Positions 1 through 8,639 of a DNA stretch of 48,323 bases are shown here, one piece after another. Position 1 is the stretch's first letter. Each line of letters starts with the position of its first letter. Source of the stretch: Chara braunii (lineage: Eukaryota > Streptophyta > Charophyceae > Charales > Characeae); the NCBI GenBank assembly GCA_003427395.1, contig BFEA01000340.1, positions 1,177,891-1,226,213 of the forward strand. The letters are read 5' to 3'. Made by a program: the position numbers and the translations under genes. Below the pieces are notes generated by a model, which saw only the letters and a program-made list of their open reading frames with translations, was not told the DNA's origin and made no database searches.

Positions 1-240
1 TCTCTCTCTCTCCATGTGTCCCCCCGGTGTGTCTTTTTGTTTTTAACGTGGTTTTTCTTTGTGTTTTTATGTTTTCGTATTTGTTTTTTTGTATTTTGCT
101 CTATTGATTGTGTCGTGCTGAGAAAGGTGGCGCCCGCCGCCCGGCCTTCAAGCACCGACTGGGCCTTCCCTTGGCCGACCCCCTAAGGTGCTGCGGCGTT
201 AACGGGGAAGGCCCGCGGCCGATGTCTGGGCCAAGTACTG
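1..240. other. Window edge, no gene seen
   Basis: The segment starts with a short CT run, then T-rich sequence, then GC-rich sequence near 130-220. I see no coding signature or repeat terminus. The phrase CCAAGTACTGGTGGT near 232 recurs in related form at about 2630, 13180, 28905 and 29655, so its right edge probably belongs to a dispersed repeat. Confidence 0.3.
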
Positions 241-249
241 GTGGTCAAG

Positions 250-520
250 ATTCAAGTTTCGGCTAGGCGAAAAAAAGCACTAAATGCAATTTTGTCTCGG
301 CGGCAATTAGGAATGCGAAAAAAAGGCAAAAGCAGTGTCATTGTGTTGTGGCCGTTCTTGAACTCAGCCCTTATGCACACCACTCCTGTAGTTATGACAT
401 CCTCGCCTTTAATAAAGTGCCATGCCTTTTCGAACTTGGCGCACGAGTGACGTCCCGCTATGTGTCTTTTGCTGGTACGAGTCTTTGTTCCTATTCGGAA
501 CTCATTTTCGGGGTGGGCAA
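250..520 (+). repeat. Dispersed repeat family R1, copy 1
   Basis: About 270 bases that match, in reverse complement, 12660-12935. Shared landmarks in the same order are GCATTTAGTGC-like sequence, GGAATGCG followed by an A run, TTTTTGAACTCAG-like sequence, TGTAGTTATGACATCC, CCTTTTCGAACTTGG, GAGTGACGT and CGGAACTCATT. No tails or inverted termini are clear, so the class is unknown. Short open frames here have no protein signature. Confidence 0.6.
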
Positions 521-527
521 GTTGGTT

Positions 528-585
528 CTTTTTTATTTTTTTTATTTTTTTTAAATAAAGCCCAGGGTGTTGTAGAGGCCCGTTT
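528..585 (-). repeat. Poly(A)-ended short repeat tail (family R2)
   Basis: On the minus strand the segment reads GGCCTCTACAACACCCTGGGCTT followed by an A-rich run. The same tail lies at 1646-1699 (plus) and about 29664-29690 (minus), each time near a homopolymer run. It is probably the 3' end of a retroposed element whose body I cannot delimit. Confidence 0.45.
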
Positions 586-707
586 CACTCTTCCCTCCAC
601 CATATCTCCGTTCTTTCACACAGCTTTCACTGGGAAGGACGAGTTGGCTGTGTGGGAGTGTGTGCTGCATTTTGCTTCCTTCATTTGATTTGAATAGGTC
701 TGATTTG

Positions 708-1023
708 AGGGCAGCGGCCTAGCTCAGGTAGCAGAGCACATAAGCGGCATTCACGAGGTCGTGGGTTCGATTCCCCACTGCCCCTTCATCACACTTTGGG
801 TTTATTGACTGAGATAGTTGGCTTGCCCCCCCTGGCGGGTCTTGGGGAGACTCAGGGATCCTGCGATCCCTCGCTACGAGGGGTTGGTAGCCTAGGTACT
901 ACCCCCTGTACAGAGTAGAGTAGATTGTTGGGCACTTCCTTGTTCCGCTTCGCTGTATTGCATAGATGTGGGGTTCTGTCATGCTATAGCAATTATCTTT
1001 TTTTTTTTTTTTTTTTTTTTTTT
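708..1023 (+). mobile_element. tRNA-derived SINE with T-rich 3' end
   Basis: The first 77 bases resemble a tRNA. A box A-like TAGCTCAGGTAGCAGAGC lies at 720-737, a box B-like GGGTTCGATTCCCC at 763-776, and a partial acceptor pairing GGGCAG (about 709) with CTGCCC (about 778). Extra bases between acceptor and D arm, an 8-base T loop and the lack of a clean anticodon stem argue against a functional tRNA. About 210 bases of unrelated body follow, ending at a T run (998-1023). A tRNA head carrying an internal Pol III promoter plus an unrelated body is standard SINE architecture; some plant SINEs end in T runs. The 3' boundary is inferred. Confidence 0.6.
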
Positions 1024-1088
1024 AACCCGTGAAATCATCTGGTTTCGTCTATTCCATATTGAACAATTGAGAGAGCCACCACAAATTT

Positions 1089-1283
1089 GGGGTAATTTCA
1101 GCAGAGTCACAAAAACGAGTTATAATTGCAGTATGGGGCAAGATACATTTTGCAATTGCACGTCGGGCACCGTACCTGGCCAGAAAGCTGGGTTGTATAC
1201 ATTGCCCGGACTGCAATTTGAAACTCCATCTTGGCCCATAGTGCAATTATAACTCATTTTTGTGACTCCCGCATAATTCCCCC
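1089..1283. mobile_element. Fold-back TIR element family F2, copy 1
   Basis: A 195-base inverted repeat. The left arm starts GGGGTAATTTCAGCAGAGTC and continues through an ACGAGTTATAATTGCA-type sequence; the right arm is its imperfect reverse complement, ending CATAATTCCCC. Arms are about 75 bases and the centre holds a short unique loop. A second copy is at 23188-23375. No transposase is encoded, so it is a MITE-like non-autonomous DNA element. The target-site duplication is not obvious. Confidence 0.7.
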
Positions 1284-1479
1284 GCCAAAAAAAGAAAGAC
1301 ATGTGGGTAGATAGCAGTGGGTGTGTAAGTAGATAGTGTGAGGTGAAAAAATATTGACCGAATCAAGAGAAGAAATAGCGTAGTAAAGACAGCTGTTCTC
1401 CATATATGAGGAAAAAACAGAAAAAAAAAGATTAGGTCTGCTTCAAAATGATCAGTGTTTGATTTTATTTTATTCCAAT

Positions 1480-1542
1480 TGATTTGATTTGATTTGATTT
1501 GATTTCATTTGATTTGATTTGATTTGATTTCATTTGATTTGA
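1480..1542. repeat. Pentamer microsatellite (GATTT)n
   Basis: About twelve units of GATTT with two units changed to CATTT at regular spacing, suggesting that a higher-order unit was copied. It is followed at 1553-1577 by the palindromic run GATCAGATCAGATCTGATC. Confidence 0.9.
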
Positions 1543-1645
1543 CCAACCCTGATGAGATCAGATCAGATCTGATCTGTTTTCATCTGAGCTAATTAGCATT
1601 GGTCTGATGGCCGAGTGCCGAAGGTGACTCTCATATGTCCATAAT

Positions 1646-1699
1646 CCAGCCTCTACAACAACCTGGGCTTGAAAAAAAAAAAAAAAAAAAAAAAAAAAG
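1646..1699 (+). repeat. Short repeat tail R2, plus copy, with poly(A)
   Basis: GCCTCTACAACAACCTGGGC leads directly into an A run of more than 20, followed by another broken A run. It is the plus-strand counterpart of 528-585 and about 29664-29690. Confidence 0.45.
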
Positions 1700-1931
1700 A
1701 TCCAAAAAAAAAAAAAGCATTGGTCTGATCTGCTATGACCTGACTTTAGGGGGATGCCTTCTATTGCACGATCACTTTCCCTTCTCACGGACGTGCTTGG
1801 CTTCCGACCTCAGTTTTAGTGGGTTAGGGGCTGGGGCTTGGCACTGCACCCATCCTAGGGCCTTGATGGGCAATTAATCCCTCCGTAAGAGGTCAACCAA
1901 TGATGCGCATAATTGGCTCTTGATTTGTAAC

Positions 1932-2035
1932 TGGGACGCTGGATCCGGTTTCCAGCAGGTGCAGCTCCCCAGAGTCCCCACCAATAGATCGGAGCCATGT
2001 TCTATGGTGAAAACAAAACAAAACGGAAAAAAAAA
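1932..2035 (+). mobile_element. Short element with LINE-type 3' tail
   Basis: The 3' tail hairpin GCTGGATCCGGTTTCCAGC is at 1938-1956, followed by CAGGTGCAGCTCCCC, CCAATAGATCGGAGC and A-rich sequence. This is the tail found at the end of LINE copy A (42146-42239). No LINE coding sequence precedes it, so it is a 5'-truncated LINE or a SINE using the same tail. Confidence 0.55.
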
Positions 2036-2155
2036 GGAACGTTGGCGGCAAAGGATGGGAAGTTTTTTAAAGAGAAGTTGATGTTTGGGATCGGGCTAGT
2101 TTTCACATTTTGGAAGCTCCGCAAGGCGTTTTTTTTTTTTTTTTTTTTTTTTAAG

Positions 2156-2539
2156 TATAATTTGCAAAATACCCCCATAAGTTGAGATATATGCCAAAAT
2201 GCCCATAAAAGATGTGGGCAGAGTAGAATGTCCCTCTGACAAAAAAAAAATTATTTTGTGAAATACCCCTGGTGTCGGTTGGACGTCCATCTTTGCAATA
2301 TACCCCTACCGGGTACCGTCCAACTTTGCAAAATGCCCCAGTACTTGCCAACTTTTCGTAGGCGCTATTGCAAAAGGCCACGGCCCAAACAGGGAGGTCC
2401 AGATTGCAAACTTGCACACCCGCCTGACAGGGGCACAACACAAAGATTTCACCCCAAAAGGGCATTCCGCTCTACAGACATCTTTCAGGGGCATTTTGGC
2501 ATATATCTCAACTCATGGGGGTATTTTGCAAATTATTCC
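2156..2539. mobile_element. TIR element F1 with about 85-bp arms
   Basis: The ends are inverted copies: left ATAATTTGCAAAATACCCCC with onward similarity through TTGAGATATATGCC; right GGGGGTATTTTGCAAATTAT. Inner arms keep pairing through the GGGCAGAGTAGAATG region. The ~200-base centre has no recognisable protein. The 10-base sequence TTTTTTTAAG flanks both sides (2146-2155 and 2540-2549) and may be a target-site duplication, but it is low complexity. The superfamily is not determined; arm length would fit a Mutator-like MITE. Confidence 0.65.
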
Positions 2540-2845
2540 TTTTTTTAAGAGCAAAGCATCGCCTTGACAGGGTCCTGCTAACAAGGGTGATAGGAGCAAC
2601 CCCCATTAGCAGGTACCCTGTTCTTAAACCACCAGTACTTGGCCCAGCTATTGGCCGCGAGAAAAAACTAGAGTAGAAACATTTCTAGTCGGATGAATTT
2701 GGACCTCCTTCAGCGGCCCGTACATTTCCTAAAATCGTGGCTTGTTCTTCGGGCACTATTTTAGGAAGTACTTGTGGTTTAATGGCCCCAGCTATTGGTG
2801 GGGAGCAGCCCCCGCTGGAAAGCCGATCCAGCGGCCCTTACCGCA
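2540..2845 (-). mobile_element. LINE-type 3' tail with extra constant-loop hairpin
   Basis: Read on the minus strand, hairpin GCTGGATCGGCTTTCCAGC (plus 2814-2832) is followed by a CTCCCCACCAATAG motif, about 170 bases, then a strong inverted repeat at 2568-2620 with loop TGATAGGAGCAA (plus strand) and a short A tail. The loop matches that of the hairpin at 14981-15014. A partial second tail motif (CCAATAGCTGGG) near 2650 suggests a composite insertion. Confidence 0.5.
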
Positions 2846-2870
2846 TTTGGACTTTACAATCAATGTGGTC

Positions 2871-2910
<40 letters not shown>

Positions 2911-3363
2911 TCCTGCTGTATCCCTCGCCCATTGAGGTTCTTCCCTTCTTACCCTAGAGTGGGCAAGTTCCTTTGCCCCCTACTCTCTTCCATTTACTCA
3001 GTATCCCCCATTTTTTCACCCTCATCCCATCCCTAATTTCCCCCTTTTCTGACCACTTTTACTCTCCTCTGGAGAGCATGCTATCCCAGTGCCAAATTCA
3101 ATTTGAAATTCCTGTTCATCATCATCATTGCTGCTCTTGTCTCCCCTGCATTCCCAATTTAGTGGGGTCTTTGTGTACATTCCCCAAAGCGGAAAAAAAA
3201 AAAAAAACATTCCCCAAAGTGGAACTCTCTTTTTGCGCCATCATGATGAAAGCCTTAGGGGGATAAGGAGCAGGAATGCTACCTGGGGTTGACCCTTTCA
3301 CACTGTTCATGTTTTTTTTTTCTTTCTCTTTGCCTTTTTTTCAACCCTCTCAGACCATTGTCC
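2846..3363. other. Non-coding stretch with A runs
   Basis: An A run of 31 at 2876-2906 and a run near 3190 lie in pyrimidine-rich sequence. Predicted frames are lysine- or phenylalanine-rich products of the homopolymers. Apart from CATTCCCCAAAG-type duplication around the 3190 run (3178-3222), I see nothing specific. Confidence 0.3.
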
Positions 3364-3418
3364 TCTGTCCCCTGTCCCCTTGTCCCCTGTCCCCTGTCCC
3401 CTGTCCCCTGTCCCCTGT
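3364..3418. repeat. Minisatellite (CCCCTGT)n
   Basis: About seven tandem units of CCCCTGT with one shortened or altered unit. The apparent proteins over it (SPVPCPL repeats) are artefacts of the array. Confidence 0.9.
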
Positions 3419-3596
3419 TTCTCCACAGTGTTGTGGCCTCTGGGTGATGGAACCACGGTGAACCTATCTCGTCTGTTTAAATCACGGTACTCCGCCCGGC
3501 TATTGATGCCAAGCCTAAATTCACCCTGGGCGCCAAAGATAAAAAAGGAAGCAACACAGGCCTGCTTTTGGCCGGCACCACCAGCCATTTTGGTCC

Positions 3597-3690
3597 GGTA
3601 CCCGAACCTCAGAAAACGAGCCGTGACTTTTCTTCCCAAGCGGGGAAAGGTTACTGTACTGGTTGACCAACTGAGTTATACCTGCACGGA
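3597..3690 (-). repeat. Decayed tRNA-like segment, possible SINE head
   Basis: On the minus strand TATAACTCAGTTGGTCAACC (from about 3681) resembles box A, and GGTTCGGGTACC (3608-3597) resembles box B about 50 bases on. Stems are poorly conserved and no anticodon loop is convincing. It could be a degraded tRNA pseudogene or the head of an old SINE. Confidence 0.35.
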
Positions 3691-4196
3691 GATCTGGGAC
3701 CCGATCTGGACTCTATTATTACCCTCGGATCACAGACGCCCAATTTGCCCTAAAAAAGAGTTAGCTTTCATCCAGTTGGGCTTGTCCCTGCAAGTCTGAG
3801 GGCATACTCCCAGGAGGACTTTTTCCGCTTCTCTCTGGACTTGATTGTGGTTAGGTGCATACCCACCGGGTCCGCAAAGAGGTCATATACATCCAGGGAA
3901 GTCCTAGTGTGAGTATGCCCTGATATGGTAAGCTAATATCTTCTAGAGGCACACCGCTCTGGCACGGTCAGCCTATTGCAATAAATTTGTACAGAATGTC
4001 AGAATGTGCAGAAGGGAAGAGCGAAAAAAAAGAGGACAGTGATGTTTCTCTTAAAAAAAAAAAAAAAAAAAGACCTGGTGTGAGCAGACTCGAACAGAAA
4101 CTTAGGGCATCGCCACACCACTCTCGAAATGTGCAAAATGAGAATGAACTTCCTGCTAATGTTGACCATACATCCCTTGCACAATGTTCCTCCACC

Positions 4197-4296
4197 AGGG
4201 GCCAGGTCCCATTTGCACGAATTACGCCATATCGACCGTCGATAGCGAAGATCAACGGCCGCAATCTCCTAATCCGTGCAAGTGGGACCTTGCCCT
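4197..4296. mobile_element. Small TIR element F3, copy 1
   Basis: A 100-base element with inverted ends: left AGGGGCCAGGTCCCATTTGC, right GCAAGTGGGACCTTGCCCT, about 28 bases paired. The end motif GGCCAGGTCCCACT recurs at 8560-8633, 17180-17344 and 22264-22428. It is non-coding and MITE-like. Confidence 0.65.
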
Positions 4297-4444
4297 AGAT
4301 AGCTCCCACCTGACCAGGGATAAGACACATTTGAAGTTGTAAAAAAAAGAAAGGGAAAAAAAGAAGAAACATATTACACCCCTCTCATAATGGTCCTCCA
4401 GATACCTCCCACCTGACCAGGGATAGGACATATTTGAAGTTGTC
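4297..4444 (+). repeat. Direct duplication about 103 bp apart
   Basis: Two 45-base near-identical segments start at about 4297 and 4400. Both contain CTCCCACCTGACCAGGGATA and end TTTGAAGTTGT. The spacer is A/G-rich. The first copy abuts the TIR element at 4197-4296. Confidence 0.7.
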
Positions 4445-5161
4445 AGGCACTGACAGGCAGGTCACCTGACCTCTGGGGTCTGTCACTTCTTGGCTGCGCA
4501 GACACGTGTCAGGCGATGGTGGCATTGGTGGGCAGCAGCACAAAGAACATCACGCCGTGTTCATTTATTCAGGGAAGGGAGCCCTCTTGGTAGGACAAAT
4601 GTTTTGTGCCGTCTCAGAAGTAGATGGGTACGAACTTCGCAGGCTCAAGAATCTGATGTGAGTTGCGAAGCTCTCTACTCACTTGCCAGAGCCATTAACA
4701 AATGGTGGCAAGGTCCCACTAGGGAAAGGGGATTGGATTTTTTTTTATTTTTATTTTTTTAATTACAAAAAACGCTCCATCTATTGGTGGGGAGCATCAC
4801 CTGCTGGAAACCGGGTCCAGCGTCCCTTATTTACACAGCGTTGAAAATGTCTTATACTGAGAAAAAAGCAAAGAAGACTGAGAAGGGAAAAATTAGGAAA
4901 AATTAGGAAAGAAAACTGAGCAAAACTGAGCAATCGTCTGAGGTATCTGCATATCAGTCTTTATACCTTTTCCCCCCCTTGGCACAGTGCCCTGTCTTCT
5001 AGAGAGATTCTTGGGCTCTGTGCCTCCTTACCCTTGTCTGGCTATCTTCTCCATGAGGGTCGAGGGGCTGGGGCCAGGCGGGACCACTGGGGGGCACCAG
5101 CGGGTCCGTTCTTTTCCTTTCCCCTCGATTCATACCCTCTACTGTCCGCTGTCCCGAACTT

Positions 5162-5554
5162 CTAGAGCCTGACTTCCAGTGCCAAGGGATGGGGGGGGAA
5201 AGGATCTGGGAAATACTCAGGGCCCCGCATAGGGATGCTGGGGTCAATTGATGTCCAATCCTTGAAGATGAGGCGGTAATCTCGTGGAACTGATGCCTGC
5301 TGGTCCTCTTCTCGTGTCTGTCCATCTCCTTCGATGTCGCCCGACCACTGTACTCTGGCCACCCATCCTTCCCTTGGTCCACCCAGCCATTCGTTGGCGA
5401 ATCTGGAGATCCTTTCTGATATGTCTTTTGGTCCGTGATATGAGTCCAACACCTGTTTCGTTTCCCGCCATCTCTGCATAATCTCAAGCTGGAAGCAGTT
5501 TTTGCACTGTTCCTTCCTTTCCTCCCCTTCTACTCTGACTCCTTCCATTGTCAT
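5162..5554 (-). pseudogene. LINE copy B ORF2 C-terminal segment
   Basis: A frame of 130 codons matching the C-terminal tail of copy A ORF2 (41620-41998). Shared motifs are EWLGGP, RDYRLIFKDW and YFPDPFPP, in the same order, then a stop. The function of this tail is unknown. It overlaps the preceding zf-RVT frame at 5484-5554 in a different frame, so a frameshift separates the two halves of one original protein. Confidence 0.8.
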
Positions 5555-6140
5555 TGCACAGTGCTGTCACCATAGAACCCATAGCACCGTCCTCCTTGCC
5601 AGAGCAAACATTCTTTGCATAGCTCGTGTCTTGCAGAGCTGGATGATGACCCAAGAGGATCGCTCTCCAGTCCCATGGCCATGGTTGGTCTGGAACCATC
5701 TGCCTCCACACCCTCTCCCACCATCTCCATGTTAGGACTGCCATCGGACATTGCAGGAAGACATGCTCTATTGTTTTTATTCTCCTTTGGGACGGGAAGC
5801 TTTGGAGGCAGCGTGAACACCATGGATGAGCCCGTCCTTGTTGTTCCAACTGAGTGTGGTCGATTATCCAATTATTTGTGGGAAGACAGCGGTGAGCAAT
5901 CTGCCACTGAAGGGACGTGATTTTGGCCGGTTTGCTCTTGTTGCCCTGAAACCATTGTATGGGGGATAGCAGCTGCCTGCCCACATTCAGGTGTCGCTGC
6001 CACCTATCGATTACTACGTTTTGCAAGTCCCTTTTAACTCGTAGCGTCTTATAAGTGGCCTTTACTGATAGGTTATTAACGGTTTTCCGTCTGTTGTTTG
6101 TTGGTCTTGCCTTTTGTGAGGGATTCCATTGCCATTCCAT
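5484..6140 (-). pseudogene. LINE copy B zf-RVT domain segment
   Basis: A 218-codon frame. Residues about 70-135 hold the zf-RVT signature: LQWQIAHRCLPTNNWIIDHT, then WCSRC, then EHVFLQC, i.e. CX2C plus HX4C zinc ligands. This domain is common in plant LINE and LINE-derived proteins, C-terminal to RT, and is thought to bind nucleic acid. The real protein leaves this frame near residue 165 (after the GHHPALQD region) and continues in the frame at 5162-5554. The 5' end is in another frame from 6161-7057. Confidence 0.85.
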
Positions 6141-6160
6141 GGGGTCCAGGGGGAGTTTAG

Positions 6161-7057
6161 CTATTGGGACGTCCGGCCTGTATGCTCTGCGTTCATCCCC
6201 TTCCCCAGGGTCCTGATCCGGTGGAGGGTCACCTTCTCAATCCATTCGAGAGGCGCCCTACTGCCTATTAGTTCTCCCTTTCCCCCCACCCTATACCACT
6301 CCACAAGCACGTCATCCGGTCGCTCAAGGTGAACTTGCCCCACGTGATGAGAGTCCCCTTCCCTCGTTACCCAGTCCCCTTTCTGTATTTTTGGACCTCT
6401 ACGTAGGATGGATCGCCAGGCTAGGGGGAATGCCTCTACAATCTCCCCCAGCGATTCCTCAATGTTACGGCAGTATCTCAGTTTTTCTTTCATTTGATCG
6501 AGGTCTTTCCAATTTTTGCGTTCCCCATCCCAGAGGTCCCCTACCCTCATTACCCCCCTTTTTACCCAGTCCTTCCACGGGGGATCCGAACTGCAGAAAA
6601 TTTGGCTTCGAGAGTTAGTAATCCAACAGTTTCCAAGAAGGGGTTGCCTTATTACTTCCTCCCGTCTTTCGGGGGCTGGGCATTGCGGGAGGGGCAGAGT
6701 TCTCCGTATCTTTATTATTCGAGGCCATAAATCATCCCTTGTCCCTTCCATTGTTTCTGCACCCCGTGCTTTTCGTGGTACTTTCCAATAGCGGTCGTCC
6801 AACCAGCATAGAGGGTCTACCGATGGTGGGGCCTCTGGTGCAAGTCGGGCAATTTGTTCAAGGGCCAATGATCTCCAAAGAAGTGGAAAAACCAGGATCA
6901 AACGCAGGATCCATTGTAGGCACAGTGCTTGCACTTGAGTCATCGGATCCAGGATACCTAGGCCCCCATGGACTTTAGGTTGTACCACCGAGTCCCAGGC
7001 CACCCGACTGATGGTCTTTGTGTTTTCGCTCTCACCTCTCCATAGGTAGGCAGCCAC
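6161..7057 (-). pseudogene. LINE copy B RT-to-zf-RVT linker region
   Basis: A 298-codon frame that begins just before YLWRGE and contains ISRVAWDSVVQPK and GGLGILDP, then WKDWVKRGVMRVGDLWD. These are landmarks of the region after RT in plant-type LINE ORF2 and are repeated in copies A and F. It lies in the same frame as the RT piece at 7307-7741 but is separated by stops. Its 3' end runs into a frameshift before the zf-RVT frame. Confidence 0.8.
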
Positions 7058-7306
7058 CTTTCTCTTGAGGGATTTTTGGGCCGGCCCACTTAAGGATCAC
7101 AAGGCCGATTTGCACCATAAGGTGGCCAGTACTACATTGTTAATCATTAGAGTCCTCCCAAAAAGTGATGTGTCTTTGTGGTTCCACTGGAGGAGCTTTT
7201 GGAGTGCAGGAGATGCGAGTCACTTATCATTCTCGGTCGGGCAACCTTTTGCAGTCATTTTGACTCATAGGACTCGAACAGGTTCGTCCAGGTCCATCCA
7301 TGTAAT

Positions 7307-7650
7307 CTAGGGAATTTTCGGTTGGCGGCCTCCTTGTTGGTGAAGCCACCAGCCGAGCATTTTTTGTCCCCAATTTACTGTCATGTCCGATAGGGTACAG
7401 AAGCGATCCATCAGCCGCTGGATCTCTTCCATATTGGAGGGTGAGGCCTCGACCATGATTGTCAGATCATCTGCAAACAGAGAGCATACCAGAATGGCCT
7501 CTTCTGGTATGCCTGCGATTTGGATCCTCTGCAGGCTTTTACTATGCCTGAGGTTGGCTGACAGGGTCACCATGATGATAATGAAGAGGAATGGGGTTGT
7601 GGGGTCCCCTTGTTGAACCGACCTCTGCAGTTTGATTTTTGGATTGGATT
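7307..7650 (-). pseudogene. LINE copy B reverse transcriptase, FADD segment
   Basis: The encoded segment contains RSVQQGDPTTPFLF (RT domain with QGDP), then LVCSLFADDLTIMVE with the FADD catalytic aspartates, then VNWGQKMLGWWLHQQG. The spacing fits palm motifs B and C of L1-type RTs. The apparent ORF continues to 7741, but residues upstream of KSNPKIKLQ derive from a TIR element (shared phrase TKHVQIQ with 17.2 kb), so I end the LINE near 7650. A stop ends the frame at 7307. Confidence 0.8.
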
Positions 7651-7785
7651 TCAAAACTTGAATCTGGACGTGCTTGGTGGAGAGGTTCAGAAAAATCGCA
7701 AATTTATGTACATGTCCACAAACAATTCCAGATTCACACATTCAATCTAATGCTCTCTTTGCTAGTGGGACCTCTCTCCTGGGTG
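7640..7785. mobile_element. F3-related fold-back element at LINE copy B
   Basis: Left arm contains TTGAATCTGGACGTGCTTGG; right arm contains CCAGATTC and ends in CTAGTGGGACCTCTCTCC. Both parts match the arms of 17180-17344 and 22264-22428. It replaces LINE coding sequence just upstream of the RT QGDP motif. The left end is poorly defined and may be deleted. Confidence 0.5.
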
Positions 7786-7831
7786 GCGTCCAACTTCAGT
7801 TTCGGAGATTACCGCAAAACTGGCAGCTGAG

Positions 7832-7954
7832 TTTTTTTTTTTTCTTTTTAATAATTTGAAGCGTTTCTGGATTTATGCGTGTCATCTTTTTGCAGGGGTC
7901 ATGCTAATGTTCTTTCTCTGTATCATTTTAATTTTAACCGATGTCCCGAAGGAC
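7832..7954 (-). pseudogene. U6: U6 snRNA pseudogene with A-rich tail
   Basis: On the minus strand the segment begins GTCCTTCGGGACATCGG (U6 5' stem-loop), continues through GATACAGAGA (ACAGAGA box), TTAGCATGACCCCTGC and GATGACACGCATAAATC, and ends in an A-rich tail (plus 7832-7856 is T-rich). Eukaryotic U6 has ACAGAGAAGATTAGCA; here a 4-base insertion and several substitutions break the core, and the tail is poly(A)-like rather than a Pol III T stop. A retroposed U6 pseudogene fits best. Confidence 0.85.
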
Positions 7955-8159
7955 TAGTTGAGCTAATATTTATTTTATGGTGGGTTACCACGCGTTCTTC
8001 CAGTGAGGGGGCTAGCTGGTAGGATGGGAGTATGGCATAGCAGCAGCAGAGATGGTGGCTCCGCTGCAGTCAATCTTGTCGGAGTGAGGTATAGTGGATT
8101 GATGGGGGGGGTTCTGAGTCGTTTCTGAATTTCGCTTAATCATGAAGATTGTCCTAGAC
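7955..8159. other. Unassigned short spacer
   Basis: No coding, RNA or repeat signature was recognised between the U6 pseudogene and the following tailed element. Confidence 0.3.
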
Positions 8160-8419
8160 ATATCTGAAGTAGCTCCAATTTTTTCGAGCCAAAGCCGGGT
8201 AATGGCCCCGGTATCTCAATTTCCAAAATTTCATCCTTAGGCTAATTACATTTTTCTAGTAGTTCCTTGTCTCATTTTCATGAATTTTATGTTGAAGTTT
8301 TCCGAGCGTACTCATTATGGGATGCTGGGCCCGGTTCCCAGTTTGTGCCAATTTGTGAGGATATGGTTGTATCTATGGGACGCTGGACCCGGTTTCCAGC
8401 AGGTGCTTAAAAAAAAAAA

Positions 8420-8421
<2 letters not shown>
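8160..8421 (+). mobile_element. Short tailed element with two successive tail hairpins
   Basis: The 5' part, GTAGCTCCAATTTTTTCGAG and GCCAAAGCCGGGTAATGG, is shared with 30085-30245 (minus) and, without the first phrase, 43373-43515 (plus). It ends with hairpin GCTGGGCCCGGTTCCCAGT (8324-8342), about 40 bases, then hairpin GCTGGACCCGGTTTCCAGC (8382-8400), AGGTGC and an A run. The double hairpin suggests tandem tails or one insertion into another tail. It lacks any LINE frame. Confidence 0.6.

Positions 8422-8447
<26 letters not shown>
8421..8447. repeat. Microsatellite (TAA)n
   Basis: About nine TAA units directly following the A tail of the preceding element, a common origin for such arrays. 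Confidence 0.9.
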
Positions 8448-8450
<3 letters not shown>

Positions 8451-8559
8451 AATGGACAAATAGATAGAAAATAAGCAAATAAAATAAATAAGTAAATGAC
8501 AGGAATGGGTGGGTTGCTTCCAAGTAGGCATTGTTTGCAGCTCAGCTGATCCGCGCTCC

Positions 8560-8633
8560 GGGGCCAAGTTCTCTTGCCCGAATTCTTCAGTTCTTAGCGA
8601 AACGGGAAACTCCGGCGAGTGGGACTTGGCCCC
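8560..8633. mobile_element. Small TIR element F3, short copy
   Basis: A 74-base hairpin-like element with ends GGGGCCAAGTTCTCTTGCC and GGCGAGTGGGACTTGGCCCC. The terminal motif is that of the F3 family; the interior is unrelated to the longer copies. Confidence 0.55.
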
Positions 8634-8639
8634 AGGTCG

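Larger units (their letters stand above)
4737..7640 (-). mobile_element. LINE copy B, 5'-truncated, with 3' tail and poly(A)
   Basis: Minus-strand L1-clade LINE. From its 5' side it holds the second half of the RT (FADD motif), the thumb/connection region, the zf-RVT domain and the conserved C-terminus, then a 3' UTR of about 330 bases. The UTR ends in hairpin GCTGGACCCGGTTTCCAGC (plus 4803-4821), CTCCCCACCAATAGATGGAG and an A-rich run (plus 4737-4761 as T-rich). Sequence before RT is missing. At its 5' side it meets a small TIR element, and frameshifts split the ORF. It is unlikely to be mobile, although it is the copy that best retains the RT active site. Confidence 0.85.

Noticed and set aside
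711-784. Functional tRNA gene
   Set aside because: Extra bases between acceptor and D arm, an 8-base T loop and no clean anticodon stem; better explained as a SINE head.
3307-3639. 110-codon minus frame with GDRGQGTGDK repeats
   Set aside because: Translation of the CCCCTGT minisatellite.
7862-7954. Functional U6 snRNA gene
   Set aside because: Insertion in the core next to ACAGAGA, several substitutions and an A-rich 3' end instead of a T stop.
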